64,000 nucleotides of DNA from Elymus sibiricus (Eukaryota; Streptophyta; Magnoliopsida; Poales; Poaceae). Location: positions 307,608,166 to 307,672,165 of the forward strand of contig CM077666.1 in the NCBI GenBank assembly GCA_039707655.1, read 5' to 3'. The notes beneath the pieces are model-generated. The model searched no databases. It was not told the DNA's origin and was given only the letters and a program-made list of their open reading frames with translations. Positions 54,533 through 64,000 of this stretch are shown in pieces (positions within the stretch are counted from its first letter, which is position 1; the number at the start of each line of letters is the position of its first letter). Both the position numbers and the translations under genes were made by a program.

Positions 54533-56224
54533 ATGTTTCCTGGCAAGGTACATAGCTTCACCGATTCGCCCGTCCCCGTTGGCTGCGCCGCCTCCGACGA
54601 CGGCATGAACCTCTGCGTTCGCGCGGAGGTGCTAACCATCGGCACCAGTTCCGGCTCCCCGCGTGCCAAGGAGAAGGCTGCCACGGCTGCGGCCCCTCAT
54701 CGCCGCACCGACCCGCTCCACGAGACGATCCGGAGCCTGCGGGCCCCCATCACGCCCGACGCCGACACGGCGGCAGCGGTGGCTCAGCTCAACGAGGACC
54801 GTGAGCATTTGCTGCTCGAGGCCACGGAGCTCACGGCAACGCGACGCCGGCTGGAGTCCGACCAGCGAGAGTACGATAGCGCCCACGGCTTCACACCGAC
54901 TGCTGCTGAGCCCAGCCGGGTTGCGGAGGTGCGAATCCGTGGGGGTGCAATCGGCCGCGCGCTAGGTGCAGGCCGGCCCGTCTACGACACCCCCGTCAAG
55001 AACATGCGCGCGGCGCAGGCGGCCATGGCGGATCTCGAGTTCTTGGAGGGCGAGGAGCTGCTGCAGCAGCAGCACCGCATCCGCGACCTCATCACCGCGG
55101 CGAACGAGCAGCAGCAGCACTTCGACCCGGCCCAGCCGTCCGCCTCCACCTCAGGCAAAACCAGAGACCCGGAGAGGGCTCTTCGGGACACGCAGTAGGC
55201 GTCTTCCCCTGCCGGCTCGACGAGTCACGGCTCTGGCCGGCACCTGGCAAGCCGGAGCCGGCACAACCGCGTCGCGGCCACTGGCGATGGCGCTGCCAAC
55301 AAGGCTGCCGGTGATGGCCGTACCCAGCGGCCGGAACCTCCCCTCCTGCCGCCTCGACAGCCCCGGCCGGCTTCCGGCGGCGCGGTGCCACGCGGCCCCG
55401 TCGCAAGCCGGCTGGGTCCCCGCGAGCCCTATGACGAAACCGACGCCCGCCACCGCATCGACCGACTGGCGCGGTCCACGCTTCTCGAGGAGGAGAGCTC
55501 TGTCGGTCCGGCGTGCTTCGGTCCCCGCATCCGCGAGGAGCCCTTCCCAAGAGGCTTCTCGCTGCCCCGCGACTCCCCCAAGTACAGCGGCGTCTCCAAG
55601 CCGGAGGACTGGCTAACCGACTACACCACGTCTGTCGGCATCGCCAGCGGCAACCGGCGCGTGGCGGTCCGCTACGTTCCCCTCATGCTGCTCGGCTCTG
55701 CTCGGACGTGGCTTAACAGCCTGAGGGCTGGCAGCGTCAATTCCTGGCTAGACTTCGAAGATGCATTCGTGCGCAACTTCACCAGCACGTACAAGCGTCC
55801 GGGTCGGCCTCTCCAGCTCTCCATGTGCGTTCAGAACCCGGGCGAGCCCCTCCGCGACTTCCTCACGCGGTGGACCGAGTTGCGCAACTCCTGCGAAGGC
55901 GTCCACGAGGTGCAAGCCATCCAGTACTTCGTCGACGGGTGGAGAGACGGCACCCTGCTCAAGCACCGCCTGATGTGCGACGAGCCGAACACCCTGGCGG
56001 AGCTCATGGCGGTGGCGGACAAGTACGCCACGGCCGACTCCGCGATGCGTGTAAAGATTACAGTCGACGCTGATGGCAAGCCGGTCCCGGTGCAGCCGGC
56101 CACCCCGAAGCTGGCGGGGGAAACCAGCCAGCGCTGGCAAGACAACCACAACAACAACAAGCGGAAGGCTGAGCAGCCGGCTCCTCGCTACAGCAACCAG
56201 CAAGTAGCCGCGGTGGAAGGGTAG
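54533..56224 (+). pseudogene. gag: E6 gag
   Basis: The frame is open across the LTR/PBS from 54116; the first ATG clearly inside the element body is 54533 (MFPGKVHSF). A TAG at 55196 follows a coiled-coil-like N-terminal region (AQLNEDREHLLLEATEL; LEGEELLQQQHRIRDL). The same frame then carries the capsid domain (PKYSGVSKPEDWL; SARTWLNSLRAGS; RPGEPLRDFL-like block) and ends at a second TAG (56222). Both stops look like single-base changes, since the frame carries on in register beyond them. Retrotransposon capsid protein. Confidence 0.85.
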
Positions 56225-57333
56225 CGGCAGGCTGAACAAGCAGCCGGCCAGCGTCCGCGCACCGGCAAGGCCACCTGGCAGCCCAAGCTGTCTTTCGAGC
56301 AGATGCTCGACGCCCCCTGCAAGAACCACAGCGGCGCGAAGCCGTCGACGCACACGCTCCGGCAGTGCAGCTTCACCCAGCGTCTGTTGAAGGGCAACCT
56401 TCCACCCCCGCCACCCGGAGCCGGCCCGCAGCAGCCGCCGCTTCCGCCTCCTCCGCCGCCTCCGGCAGCCGGCGCCCTCGCCAACGACCCCTATCCGCAG
56501 CAGGACGCGGCCTATGTCGTCTTCACCAGCGAAGGCGACGACAAGAACAGCAAGCGCAAGTACCAGCACGAGGTGAACGCCGTCGTCCCCCCGGTCCCCC
56601 AGTACATGCACTGGTCCGACCGTCCTGTCAGCTGGACCCGGGAGGATCACCCGGCTGTGATGCCCACGCCGAGTGGCTACGCGCTCGTCCTCGACCCCAC
56701 CTTCGTCGCTGAGAAGCGCACCTGCCACTTTTCGCGGGTGCTGATCGACGGCGGCAGCAGCATCAACATCCTCTACCGCGACACCATGGTCAAGCTCGGC
56801 ATCGAGGAAGGCCAGCTGCAGCCAACCCAGACGGTGTTCCACGGCATCGTGCCAGGCGCCTCGTGCTCCCCCATCGGCCGGGTACGGCTGGACGTGTTGT
56901 TCGGCACCAGCGCGCATTTCCACCGAGAGCCGATCTGGTTCGAAGTGGTCAACCTCGCCAGTCCCTACCACGCGCTTTTGGGCCGGCCCGCATGGCCAAG
57001 TTCATGGCGGTTCCGCACTACGCCTACCTCAAGATGAAGCTGCCGGGTCCCAAGGGCATCATCACCATCACCGGCGACTACAAAAAATCCCTGGAGTGCG
57101 CCAAAGCTGGCTCCAAGCTGGCCGAGTCGCTGGTCATCGCCGAGGAAAGGCGCCAGCTCGACCGCCTTGTCGCGCTGGCTGGCGAGCAGCCGGTCATGCC
57201 GGCTCAGCTCAAGCAGCCGGCCGACGAGGGGTCCTTCAAGCCGGCCAAGGGCACGAGGAAGGTCTCGCTCGACCCGTCCAACCCCGACTCCAGCGAATAC
57301 GTCGTCGTGGGCTCCGGCCTTGACAGCAAATAG
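56225..57333 (+). pseudogene. E6 gag knuckle and protease region
   Basis: Continues the gag frame: CKNHSGAKPSTHTLRQC is the Tat-type zinc knuckle (C-x3-H-x7-H-x4-C), then a proline-rich linker (56401-56470), then the aspartic protease with DGGSS (VLIDGGSSINIL, about 56745). One base missing near 56988 shifts the frame in the ALLGRPA block, after which KFMAVPHYAYLKMKLPGP continues to a TAG at 57331. Confidence 0.85.
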
Positions 57334-60300
57334 GAAGGCGAGCTCGTCGACTTCCTCCGTGAGAATCGGGATATCTTCGCGTGGTCCCCCAAGGACATGC
57401 CGGGTGTTTCGAGGAAGTACGCCGAGCACAAACTCCACGTCCGGCCGGATGCCAAGCCGGTCCGGCAGCCGCTACGCCACTTCTCCGAAGAAAAGCGAAG
57501 AACCATTGGCGAAGAGATCGCCCGGCTGCTCAGAGTCGGGTTCATCATGGAGGTGTTCCACCCCGAGTGGCTGGCCAACCCGGTCCTCGTCCTGAAGAAG
57601 AACGGCACTTGGCGCATGTGTATCGACTACACCTGCCTGAACAAGGCCTGCCCCAAGGACCCGTTTGCCCTTCACGGATTGACCAAGTCATCGACTCCAC
57701 AGCCGGCTACGAGCTCCTGTCCTTCCTGGATGCTTACTCCGGCTACCACCAGATCAAGCTGGACCAGGCGGATGCCCTCAAGACGTCCTTCATCACCCCC
57801 TTCGGGGCGTATTGCTACATCACCATGTCGTTCGGCTTGAAGAACGCCGGCGCCACCTTCCAACGCTGCATGCAGAAATGCCTCCTGCTGCAAATCGGCC
57901 GGAATGTGCACGTCTACGTCGACGACATTGTGGTGAAGACCAAGCAGCACCTCATCCTCCTTGAGGATCTCAGGGAGACGTTCGCAAACCTGCGCCAGTA
58001 CCAGATCAAGCTCAACCCGAAGAAATGCGTCTTTGGCGTGCCGGCTGGCCAGCTCCTTGGTTTCCTCATCTCGGAGCGCGGCATCGAGGCCAACCCGGAG
58101 AAGATCAAGGCCATCGATCGCATGCGCAAGCCGGCCCGGCTGCGCGATGTCCAGAAGTTCACCGGCTGCTTGGCCTCTCTCAGCCGGTTCGTCAGCCGGC
58201 TGGGGGAGAGGGCCCTGCCCCTATATCAACTGATGAAAAAGACGACGCCATTCGAGTGGTCCGACCAGGCGGACGAAGTTTTTCCCGACCTCAAGCGCAT
58301 GCTCTCTACCACGCCCATCTTGGCCGCGCCGGCTGAGAAGGAGACGCTCCTGATGTACATCGCGGCGACCACCCGCGCGGTTAGCATAGTGCTGGTAGTG
58401 GAGCGCCCCGAGGAAGGCAAGGCACAGCCGGTCCAGCGCCCTGTGTACTACCTAAGCGAGGTTCTCTCCACCTCCAAGCAGAACTACCCCCACTATCAAA
58501 AGATGTGCTACGGCGTCTACCTGGCCGCCAAGAAGCTCCGGCAGTACTTCAAAGAGCACGCCATCACAGTGGTGAGCACGGCCCCTCTCGGCGAGATCAT
58601 GGGCTGCCGGGATGCCTCTGGCCGGATCGCCAAGTGGGCCATCGAGCTAGCCGGCCACACCATCCTCTACGAGCCTCGCACCGCCATCAAATCGCAGGCG
58701 TTGGCTGACTTCCTCGTCGATTGGGCGGAGACCCAGTACTTGCCACCGGCTCCCGACGCAACACACTGGTGCATGCACTTCAACGGCTCGAAGATGGCAT
58801 CCGGCTTGGGAGCCGGCATCGTGCTCTCCTCCCCCAAGGGCGATCGGCTGCGCTACGCGCTGCAAATGCACTTCGCCGCCTCCAACAACGTCGCCGAGTA
58901 CGAAGCCATCGTCCACGGCCTCCGACTGGCCAAAGAAATCGGCATCCGGCGCGTCCTCTGCTTCGGCGACTCCGATATGGTGGTCCAGCAAGTCTCCGGC
59001 GAGTGGGATGCCAGGGACTCCAACATGGCCAGCTACCGCAACCTGGTCCAACAGATGACCGGCAACTTCGACGGCTGCGAGTTCCTCCACGTCCCCCGCA
59101 ATGAGAACGAGGCGGCCGATACTCTAGCCAAGCTTGGTTCCAGCCGGCAAGCAATCCCAACCGGCGTCTCCCTCGAGCACCTGCGCAAGCCGTCCATCAA
59201 GCCGTCTCCGGATTCGGAGTCCATCTTCGTCCCGGCCGACCCAACTGCCCTTCGCCCGGCCCCGGGGGCTGCCGACTCCGGCTCGGGGGCTGCCGGCTCC
59301 GGCTCGGGGGCTGCCTGCTCCGGCTCGGGGGCTGCCTGCTCCGGCTCGGGGGCTGCCTGCTCCGACTCGGGAGCTGCTGGCTCCAGCTCGCCGCCTCCCG
59401 ACCCGGCCAAACCCGCGCAAATGGCCGTCCTCACGGTGCTGGAGGCGCCATCTTGGGCTCAACCAATCCTCGCATTCCTAGCGAACGGCGAGCTCCCGGC
59501 GAACGAGGTCGAGGCTCGGCAGGTGCAACGCCGGGCTTCCGCCTACAGCATCATCAACCGCGAGCTCGTCAAGCGCAGCTCAACCAGCGTTTTCCAGCGA
59601 TGCGTCGAGACGGCCAAGGGTCTCGAGATCTTGCTCGATATCCACCAGGGCGAGTGCGGGCACCACGCCGCCTCCTGGTCCCTGGTGGCTAAAGCATTCC
59701 GCCACGGTTTCTACTGGCCGACTGCGCTGAAGGACACCGAGGAGCTGGTTCTCAAGTGCAAAGGCTGCCAGCGCTTCAAGGCCCAGAGCCACCAGCCGGC
59801 TTCGGCGCTCCAAACCATCCCCATCGTGTGGCCCTTTGCCGTCTGGGGCCTCGACATGGTGGGACCCTTCAAAACCGCCCGGGGCGGCATGACGCACCTT
59901 CTGGTAGCCGTTGATAAGTTCACCAAATGGGTCGAAGCAAGACCGATCAAGAAACTCGACGGCCCCACGGCCGTCAAGTTCATCACTGACATCGCTGTCC
60001 GCTACGGCGTCCCCAACAGCATCATCACCGACAACGGCACCAACTTCGCCAAAGGCGCGCTAGCACGCTACTGCTCCGTCTCCGGCATCCGGCTCGACCT
60101 GGCCTCCGTCGCCCACCCTCAGTCCAATGGCCAGGCGGAACGGGCAAACGGCCTCATCTTGGCCGGCATCAAGCCACGACTCGTCGAGCCGCTCGTACGT
60201 TCACCCGGCAGCTGGATCGACGAGCTGCCGGCCGTCCTATGGAGTCTTCGGACCACCCCCAACCGCTCAACCGGCTTCACTCCATTCTTCCTCGTCTACG

Positions 60301-60719
60301 GGGCCGAGGCGATCATCCCCACGGATATCGAGTTCGACTCACCTCGCGTCACCCTGTACACGGAAGTGGAAGCCGTGGCAGCACGCAAAGACGGCGTCGA
60401 CCTGCTCGAGGAGGCGCGCCTGCTGGCCCTCAGCCGGTCAGCCATCTACCAGCAGAGCCTACGCCACTACCACAGCAAGAAGATCAAGCCCCTCGCTTTC
60501 CGCGAGGGCGACCTCGTGCTCCGGCTGATCCAGCGAACAGCCGGCCAACACAAGCTGTCCTCCCCATGGGAGGGTCCCTTCATCATCAGCAAGGCCTTGC
60601 GCAATAACGCGTACTACCTCATCGACGCGCAAAAGCGAAGCAAGCGCAAGAGAGACGCCTCCGGCGAAGAGACGGAACGCCCCTGGAACGCGGAGCTCCT
60701 CCGTCCGTTTTACAGATGA
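57334..60719 (+). pseudogene. pol: E6 RT, RNase H, archaeal-type RNase H and integrase
   Basis: The RT start (57334-57670) is in one frame, lost at a missing base near 57672. The rest is open to 60719: RT with LDAYSGYHQI and catalytic YVDD (about 57915), the Gypsy RNase H, a second RNase H (HFNGSKMASGLGAG; NNVAEYEA; FGDSDMVV) diagnostic of Tat elements, a Gly/Ala/Ser repeat linker (59262-59387), then integrase with HHCC (CGHHAA...CKGCQ), D-D-E (GLDMVGPF; ITDNGTNF; GQAERANG) and a C-terminal GPFIISKAL block. The open frame 57381-60719 begins out of frame and should not be read as one protein. Catalytic residues checked are present. Confidence 0.92.
59262..59387 (+). repeat. 21-bp tandem repeat in the E6 pol linker
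   Basis: About six in-frame units of GGCTCGGGGGCTGCCTGCTCC, encoding Gly-Ser-Gly-Ala-Ala-Cys-Ser repeats between the second RNase H and integrase. Each unit contains CTCGGGGGCT (59282, 59303, 59324, 59345), like the purine-rich words downstream of pol. Confidence 0.9.
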
Positions 60720-61485
60720 GCCATGTATGTATGTATCACTACCCCTTTTGAAGTTAATGAAAGCAGCGGGTTCCCCGAACGACGCTCGGGGGCTACCTTT
60801 TCATCTCTACCGAGTTTTTCTTTTCGCACTTTACCGCATTCGCCTCCCTCCCGCCGAGGCGGCATGGCCGGCTCGGGGGCTCGGGGGCTCGCCGGCTAGC
60901 CCGCACCGCGTTCTCCTCAACCCGATCTGTAACGTGCGTACCGTCGAAGCCCTCTCTGCCATAAGCCACAGACCGGCTCCCGGCTGTTCAAGGCTGGCAA
61001 GAGCCAAAGGCTGCAAGCATCCGCACGCGAAAAACGGTTAAGTACGAACAACCGGCTCGGCTATCCCGGCCCCTTCTCGCTTCACGCTCTGCTGCACAGA
61101 CCGGCTGCGCTCCAGCCGGCGTCGCCGGCTGCAGCCAGCCGGCCCAGTGGGTGTTTTGCTTGCGCTCGAATCCCAAGGCCCAAGTACTAGACACTCTCTT
61201 CTGAGTCCGGCTCCCCGTCCCAGCTACAGACCAGCTCCCGGCTGTCCGGCTAGCGGGGAGAAGGACGAAGGCGGAAGCAAACAGGAAAACGGCTAAGGGA
61301 AAAGAACAAAAGCAAAACTGCCACACGGTAGGCGCAAGCACACAAGGAACAAACATACATTCATATATACAGCAAGGCCCGCGGCCAATAAGTTCATTAC
61401 ATTAAACTTACACCCCCCCCAGTGGGTGGATCTGCCGGCTAACAAAAGTTCCGAGTTCCAAAGAAACAGGAAAAAATAAAAAGCC
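60720..61485 (+). other. E6 spacer between pol and antisense gene
   Basis: No gene. GC-rich with CTCGGGGGCTAC at 60785-60796, CTCGGGGGCT repeats near 60872-60890 and many CCGGCT words. Confidence 0.7.
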
Positions 61486-64000
61486 CTAGGCTGCGGCTTC
61501 GTCAGCGTCGCTCGGCGCCGGGTCCTCCGTGGTGGCGGTGTCGTCCAGCTCGCCTGCGTCGTCGTCCGCGTCGGCGATCGTCTCGGCCGAGCTGCCCTCC
61601 GGGTCCTCGAGCTCCAGGCCGAAGTCATCGGCGGGAAGCTGCGCGCCGCCTGGCGCCCGCTCCGGCACGAAGTCCCCGTACGGGGCGAACGACGCGATGT
61701 CGCTAGCCCGCACGGCGATCGCCGTCTCCCGCTCTGCCAAGTCCGCCTCCGCCCCAGCCCTCCGAGCGCGCAGTTGGTCCAGGCGGATGGTGGGATACCA
61801 CGAAAGCACGACCCCGAGCGCCATTTCCGCACCGGCTCGTGCTGCGGAATCCCTCCACGCGTTGAGTCGCGCCGCGCCGGCCTCCAGCCAACGCGCCAGC
61901 CGGCTCACGCTGCTCGGCGCCACCGCACCCGGCCACAGCACGGCCACCATCGACAAGCCGGCTTCAAACAGTCGGTTCATCTGGCGCTCCACTGCCTCCA
62001 GGCGAGCCTTGGCGGCCACGGTGATCTCCGCCACCGACCAGGCGGCGTATTCCTCGATAGCGGCCCCCGCCGCAATCTGCTCCTGCCGGTGGGCGGCCAC
62101 CGCCGTTTCGACCGACCCTTGGGTCTCGGGGAAGAACCCTGGAAGAGAAGGGGGGAAGATTGACCAAGACGCCAAAGGGCGGAGAACAGAAAGAACCAAA
62201 AAGACGAAAGCGAAAGCACTTACGCGTAAGGAGCTCATCGATGTAGAGCGCATCTTGCAGCGCCTCCCGCTCCCTCGCCGCCAGCGCCTTGGCGCTGCGG
62301 TCGCGGCCCGCCTGGAGCTAGCTGACCTCCTCGGCGGCCTTCTTCGCTGCCTCCTCCTGCCGTGCCACCGCTTGGCGGCGTTCTTCGGCAAGCCGGTCCA
62401 GCTCGGCTTTATGGGCGGCGGCGGCTTCGTCCCTCTCCCGGACAGCCCGGGCCGCCTCCTCCTGCAGCCGGTCGCGCTCCGCGGCCGCCTGGTCACGGAG
62501 CTGGCCGGCTTCCGCTAGTTGGCGTCAGAGCGTCTCCATCTCCGCCGGGTCAACTGCTGCGGCTGCGCATCCGGACCCGGATTCCGGTCAGAAGCCGGAC
62601 AAGAAAGCAAAGACCCGACCCGGCTGCTGTGCAACCCGGCCCGGATCTCGGGGGCTACACCCAGTGGGAGCGCTGGCGCGCCCCCACTAGAAGAACGCAA
62701 GAAAGAAGTTGGAAGCAGTACCTCGGACCTGGCGAAGTTCCCCCTCCTTGGCCGCCAGCTGATCCCTGGCCGCGCGGAACCGGCCCAGGAGGCGATTGTA
62801 CGCCGCCACCCGCTGGTCGTAGATGGACTGCAAAGAAGACAGTCAAAACACGGACGCCTGAAAAGGCCCGACCCGCCTGCTACGCAGCCGGCCCGGGCCT
62901 CGGGGGCTACACCCAGTGGGTGCGCTGACGCGCCCCCACTGGAAAGCGACCAAGCCGGTCGAAAAGAAAAGAAAAAGCAAGAAGGCACGAAAAGCAAAAC
63001 TCACCGCGAAGGTCTGCTCCAATTGGCGCAGCCGGCCGCTCTCCGCCTGGGCGAAGCTCTGCCACCGGCTGTGGTGGTTGGCAATCTGCAGCCGCAGAGA
63101 GTCCACCGCCGCGTCCAGCTCGCTCCGGGGGGCGCCGCTCGTCGCCTCGCTGGAGCTCCCCACCCAGGTCCGCTGCGGCTGAACAGCGGACCCGGCGCTG
63201 GTTCCGCTGCCGGCTGGCCTCGGTTCGAGGCTAAGCCCCGCGGCCCGCGGCTCCGTCGTCACCAGGGCGCGCGAGCTCTCCGGCGCGGTCTCCGTCCTTG
63301 GCGGCGGCGCTCCTCCTCCGCCCGGTGCTGCCTCCGGCTCATGGTCCCCTCCGCCTCCGCCTCCGCCTCCGGCTCCGTCGACCGGGTCTACAGCCGGCGG
63401 CACCTCCTGGTCGGCCGTCGGGTTGGCCTCCGGCTCGTGGCCGCCGGATTCGCCGCGACCGGCGGCTTCCTCGGCGGCCGCACGAGCATCCGCCTCCGCC
63501 CGGCGGGGCGGATCATGCACCGTCTTGGAGTGCTGCTCCGCGACCGGCGATGGCGGCGGCGACGACGTCGTCCACTCCGGCCACGCGGTCTCCTCCGCGA
63601 CCCGCGCCCGCCTCGCCACGACCTCGGCCACGGCGACGCTCCATGCCTTGGCCGACGCCTCGGCAACTTCCTTCTCGGCTTCGGCCTGGGCCCTCCAGGC
63701 GTCCCGCTGGGCGTCCTCCAAGGCGGAGCCGGCTTGGCGGGCCACGAGCACCTCTTCGGGGGTCTCCCCTGCCTCGCTCTCTCCCGTGCCGCTTCGACCC
63801 CGTCGCCGGTCGGCTTCCTCCGCGGCCGCCGCTACCGTGGCAGCCTCCGCCAGCTCGAGCGCGCTCCTGGACGTCATGTGAGAGAGATGAGGAAAAGAAA
63901 AGAAAAGAAAAGAAAGAACGGCAACAGCGGCAAATAAAGCGGCAACTCCAACTGCAAAAAAGAAACTTACCCTATGGCCACGGGAACCGCTCGCGTCGAG
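61486..64000 (-). pseudogene. E6 antisense spliced gene (Tat-type antisense ORF), 5' end outside window
   Basis: Reverse-strand gene with consistent exon phases: exon 64000-63971 (partial, donor GTAAGT), 63866-63005 (donor GTGAGT), 62827-62722 (acceptor TTTGCAG, donor GTACTG), 62553-62224 (acceptor GCAGCAG, donor GTAAGT) and 62138-61486 (acceptor TTCCAG, stop TAG). The long first visible exon is Ala/Glu-rich then Gly/Pro-rich; the middle exons form a coiled coil (VAAYNRLLGRFRAARDQL; RDRLQEEAARAVRERDE); the last contains FFPETQGSVE, LSWYPTIRLDQLRARRAG and an acidic tail. Two in-frame stops (about 62525 and 62320) replace probable Arg/Gln codons. Grass Tat elements are known to carry such antisense ORFs; function unknown. 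I infer its splicing from sites and phase, not from RNA. Confidence 0.75.
62590..62960. repeat. Duplicated module in two introns of the E6 antisense gene
   Basis: Copies at about 62605-62690 and 62865-62945 share CTCGGGGGCTACACCCAGTG, then GCGC...GCGCCCCCACT, an inverted repeat. They lie in consecutive introns flanking the 106-base exon. Confidence 0.75.

Larger units (their letters stand above)
53328..64000 (+). mobile_element. E6: Tat-type Gypsy LTR retrotransposon, truncated by window edge
   Basis: Starts TGTCGGGGGGATGACCCCC at 53328 in E5 DNA (5 bp before: GATAT). LTR, PBS, gag, protease, RT, RNase H, a second archaeal-type RNase H, integrase, then a spliced antisense gene: this combination marks the Tat (Retand/RIRE2-like) lineage. 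GC-rich throughout, unlike its neighbours, with AGCCGGC words everywhere. The 3' LTR is outside. Gag-pol has three in-frame stops and two frameshifts. Confidence 0.92.

Noticed and set aside
61529..63937. Long + strand frames (329 and 472 codons) opposite the E6 antisense gene
   Set aside because: Splice sites, phase and recognisable coiled-coil text are all on the reverse strand; the + strand frames are GC-driven shadows.

Overview
This looks like intergenic DNA from a large grass genome, most likely a Triticeae cereal (wheat, Aegilops or barley). Almost everything is nested transposable elements: Gypsy elements of the Athila and Tat types, a BARE/WIS/Angela-like Copia element, and CACTA DNA transposons with large subterminal repeats. 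I see no convincing host gene. The species and family names are inference; the element boundaries below are read from matching LTRs, TIRs and target-site duplications (TSDs).

Layout. 1-2207: old repeat-rich DNA, perhaps the 5' part of a reverse-strand LTR element. 2208-31663: an Athila-type Gypsy element on the + strand (E1, TSD GTGAT). Into its gag went a related reverse-strand Athila-type element (E2, 4495-23666, TSD ATGAG), and into E2's gag/protease junction went a reverse-strand Copia element (E3, 12006-20935, TSD GTTCC). All three TSDs are perfect. LTR divergence falls in the expected order: about 8-9% in E1, about 3% in E2 and about 2% in E3 (hand counts). 31664-32575: flanking repeats. 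32576-39130: CACTA-1 (TSD GTA), carrying a broken B3-domain gene split by a 220-bp hAT MITE, a ~500-bp tandem array and a coiled-coil gene. 39131-40575: a non-TE island, possibly organelle-derived. 40576 to beyond the window: CACTA-2, carrying a four-exon B3-domain gene copy, interrupted at 44225 by a probably non-autonomous LTR element (E4). E4 is interrupted at 50251 by a reverse-strand LTR element (E5), which is interrupted at 53328 by a Tat-type Gypsy element (E6) that runs off the right edge. The right halves of CACTA-2, E4, E5 and E6 lie outside.

How the parts work. E1, E2, E3 and E6 carry gag, protease, RT, RNase H and integrase, but every gag-pol has stops or frameshifts; E3's 937-codon integrase-RT-RNase H frame is the only long intact one. 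E1 and E2 carry a third, sense-strand coiled-coil ORF after integrase, preceded by a conserved splice-acceptor-like site and an LTR-like hairpin module. E6 carries a multi-exon antisense gene downstream of pol, typical of Tat elements. The most interesting shared patterns are (1) hairpins or arrays of short palindromes a short way upstream of the LTR TATA box in E1-E5, with different sequence in each family, and (2) extra internal copies of the polypurine-tract core in the same strand sense in E1, E2, E3 and E4, and probably E6.
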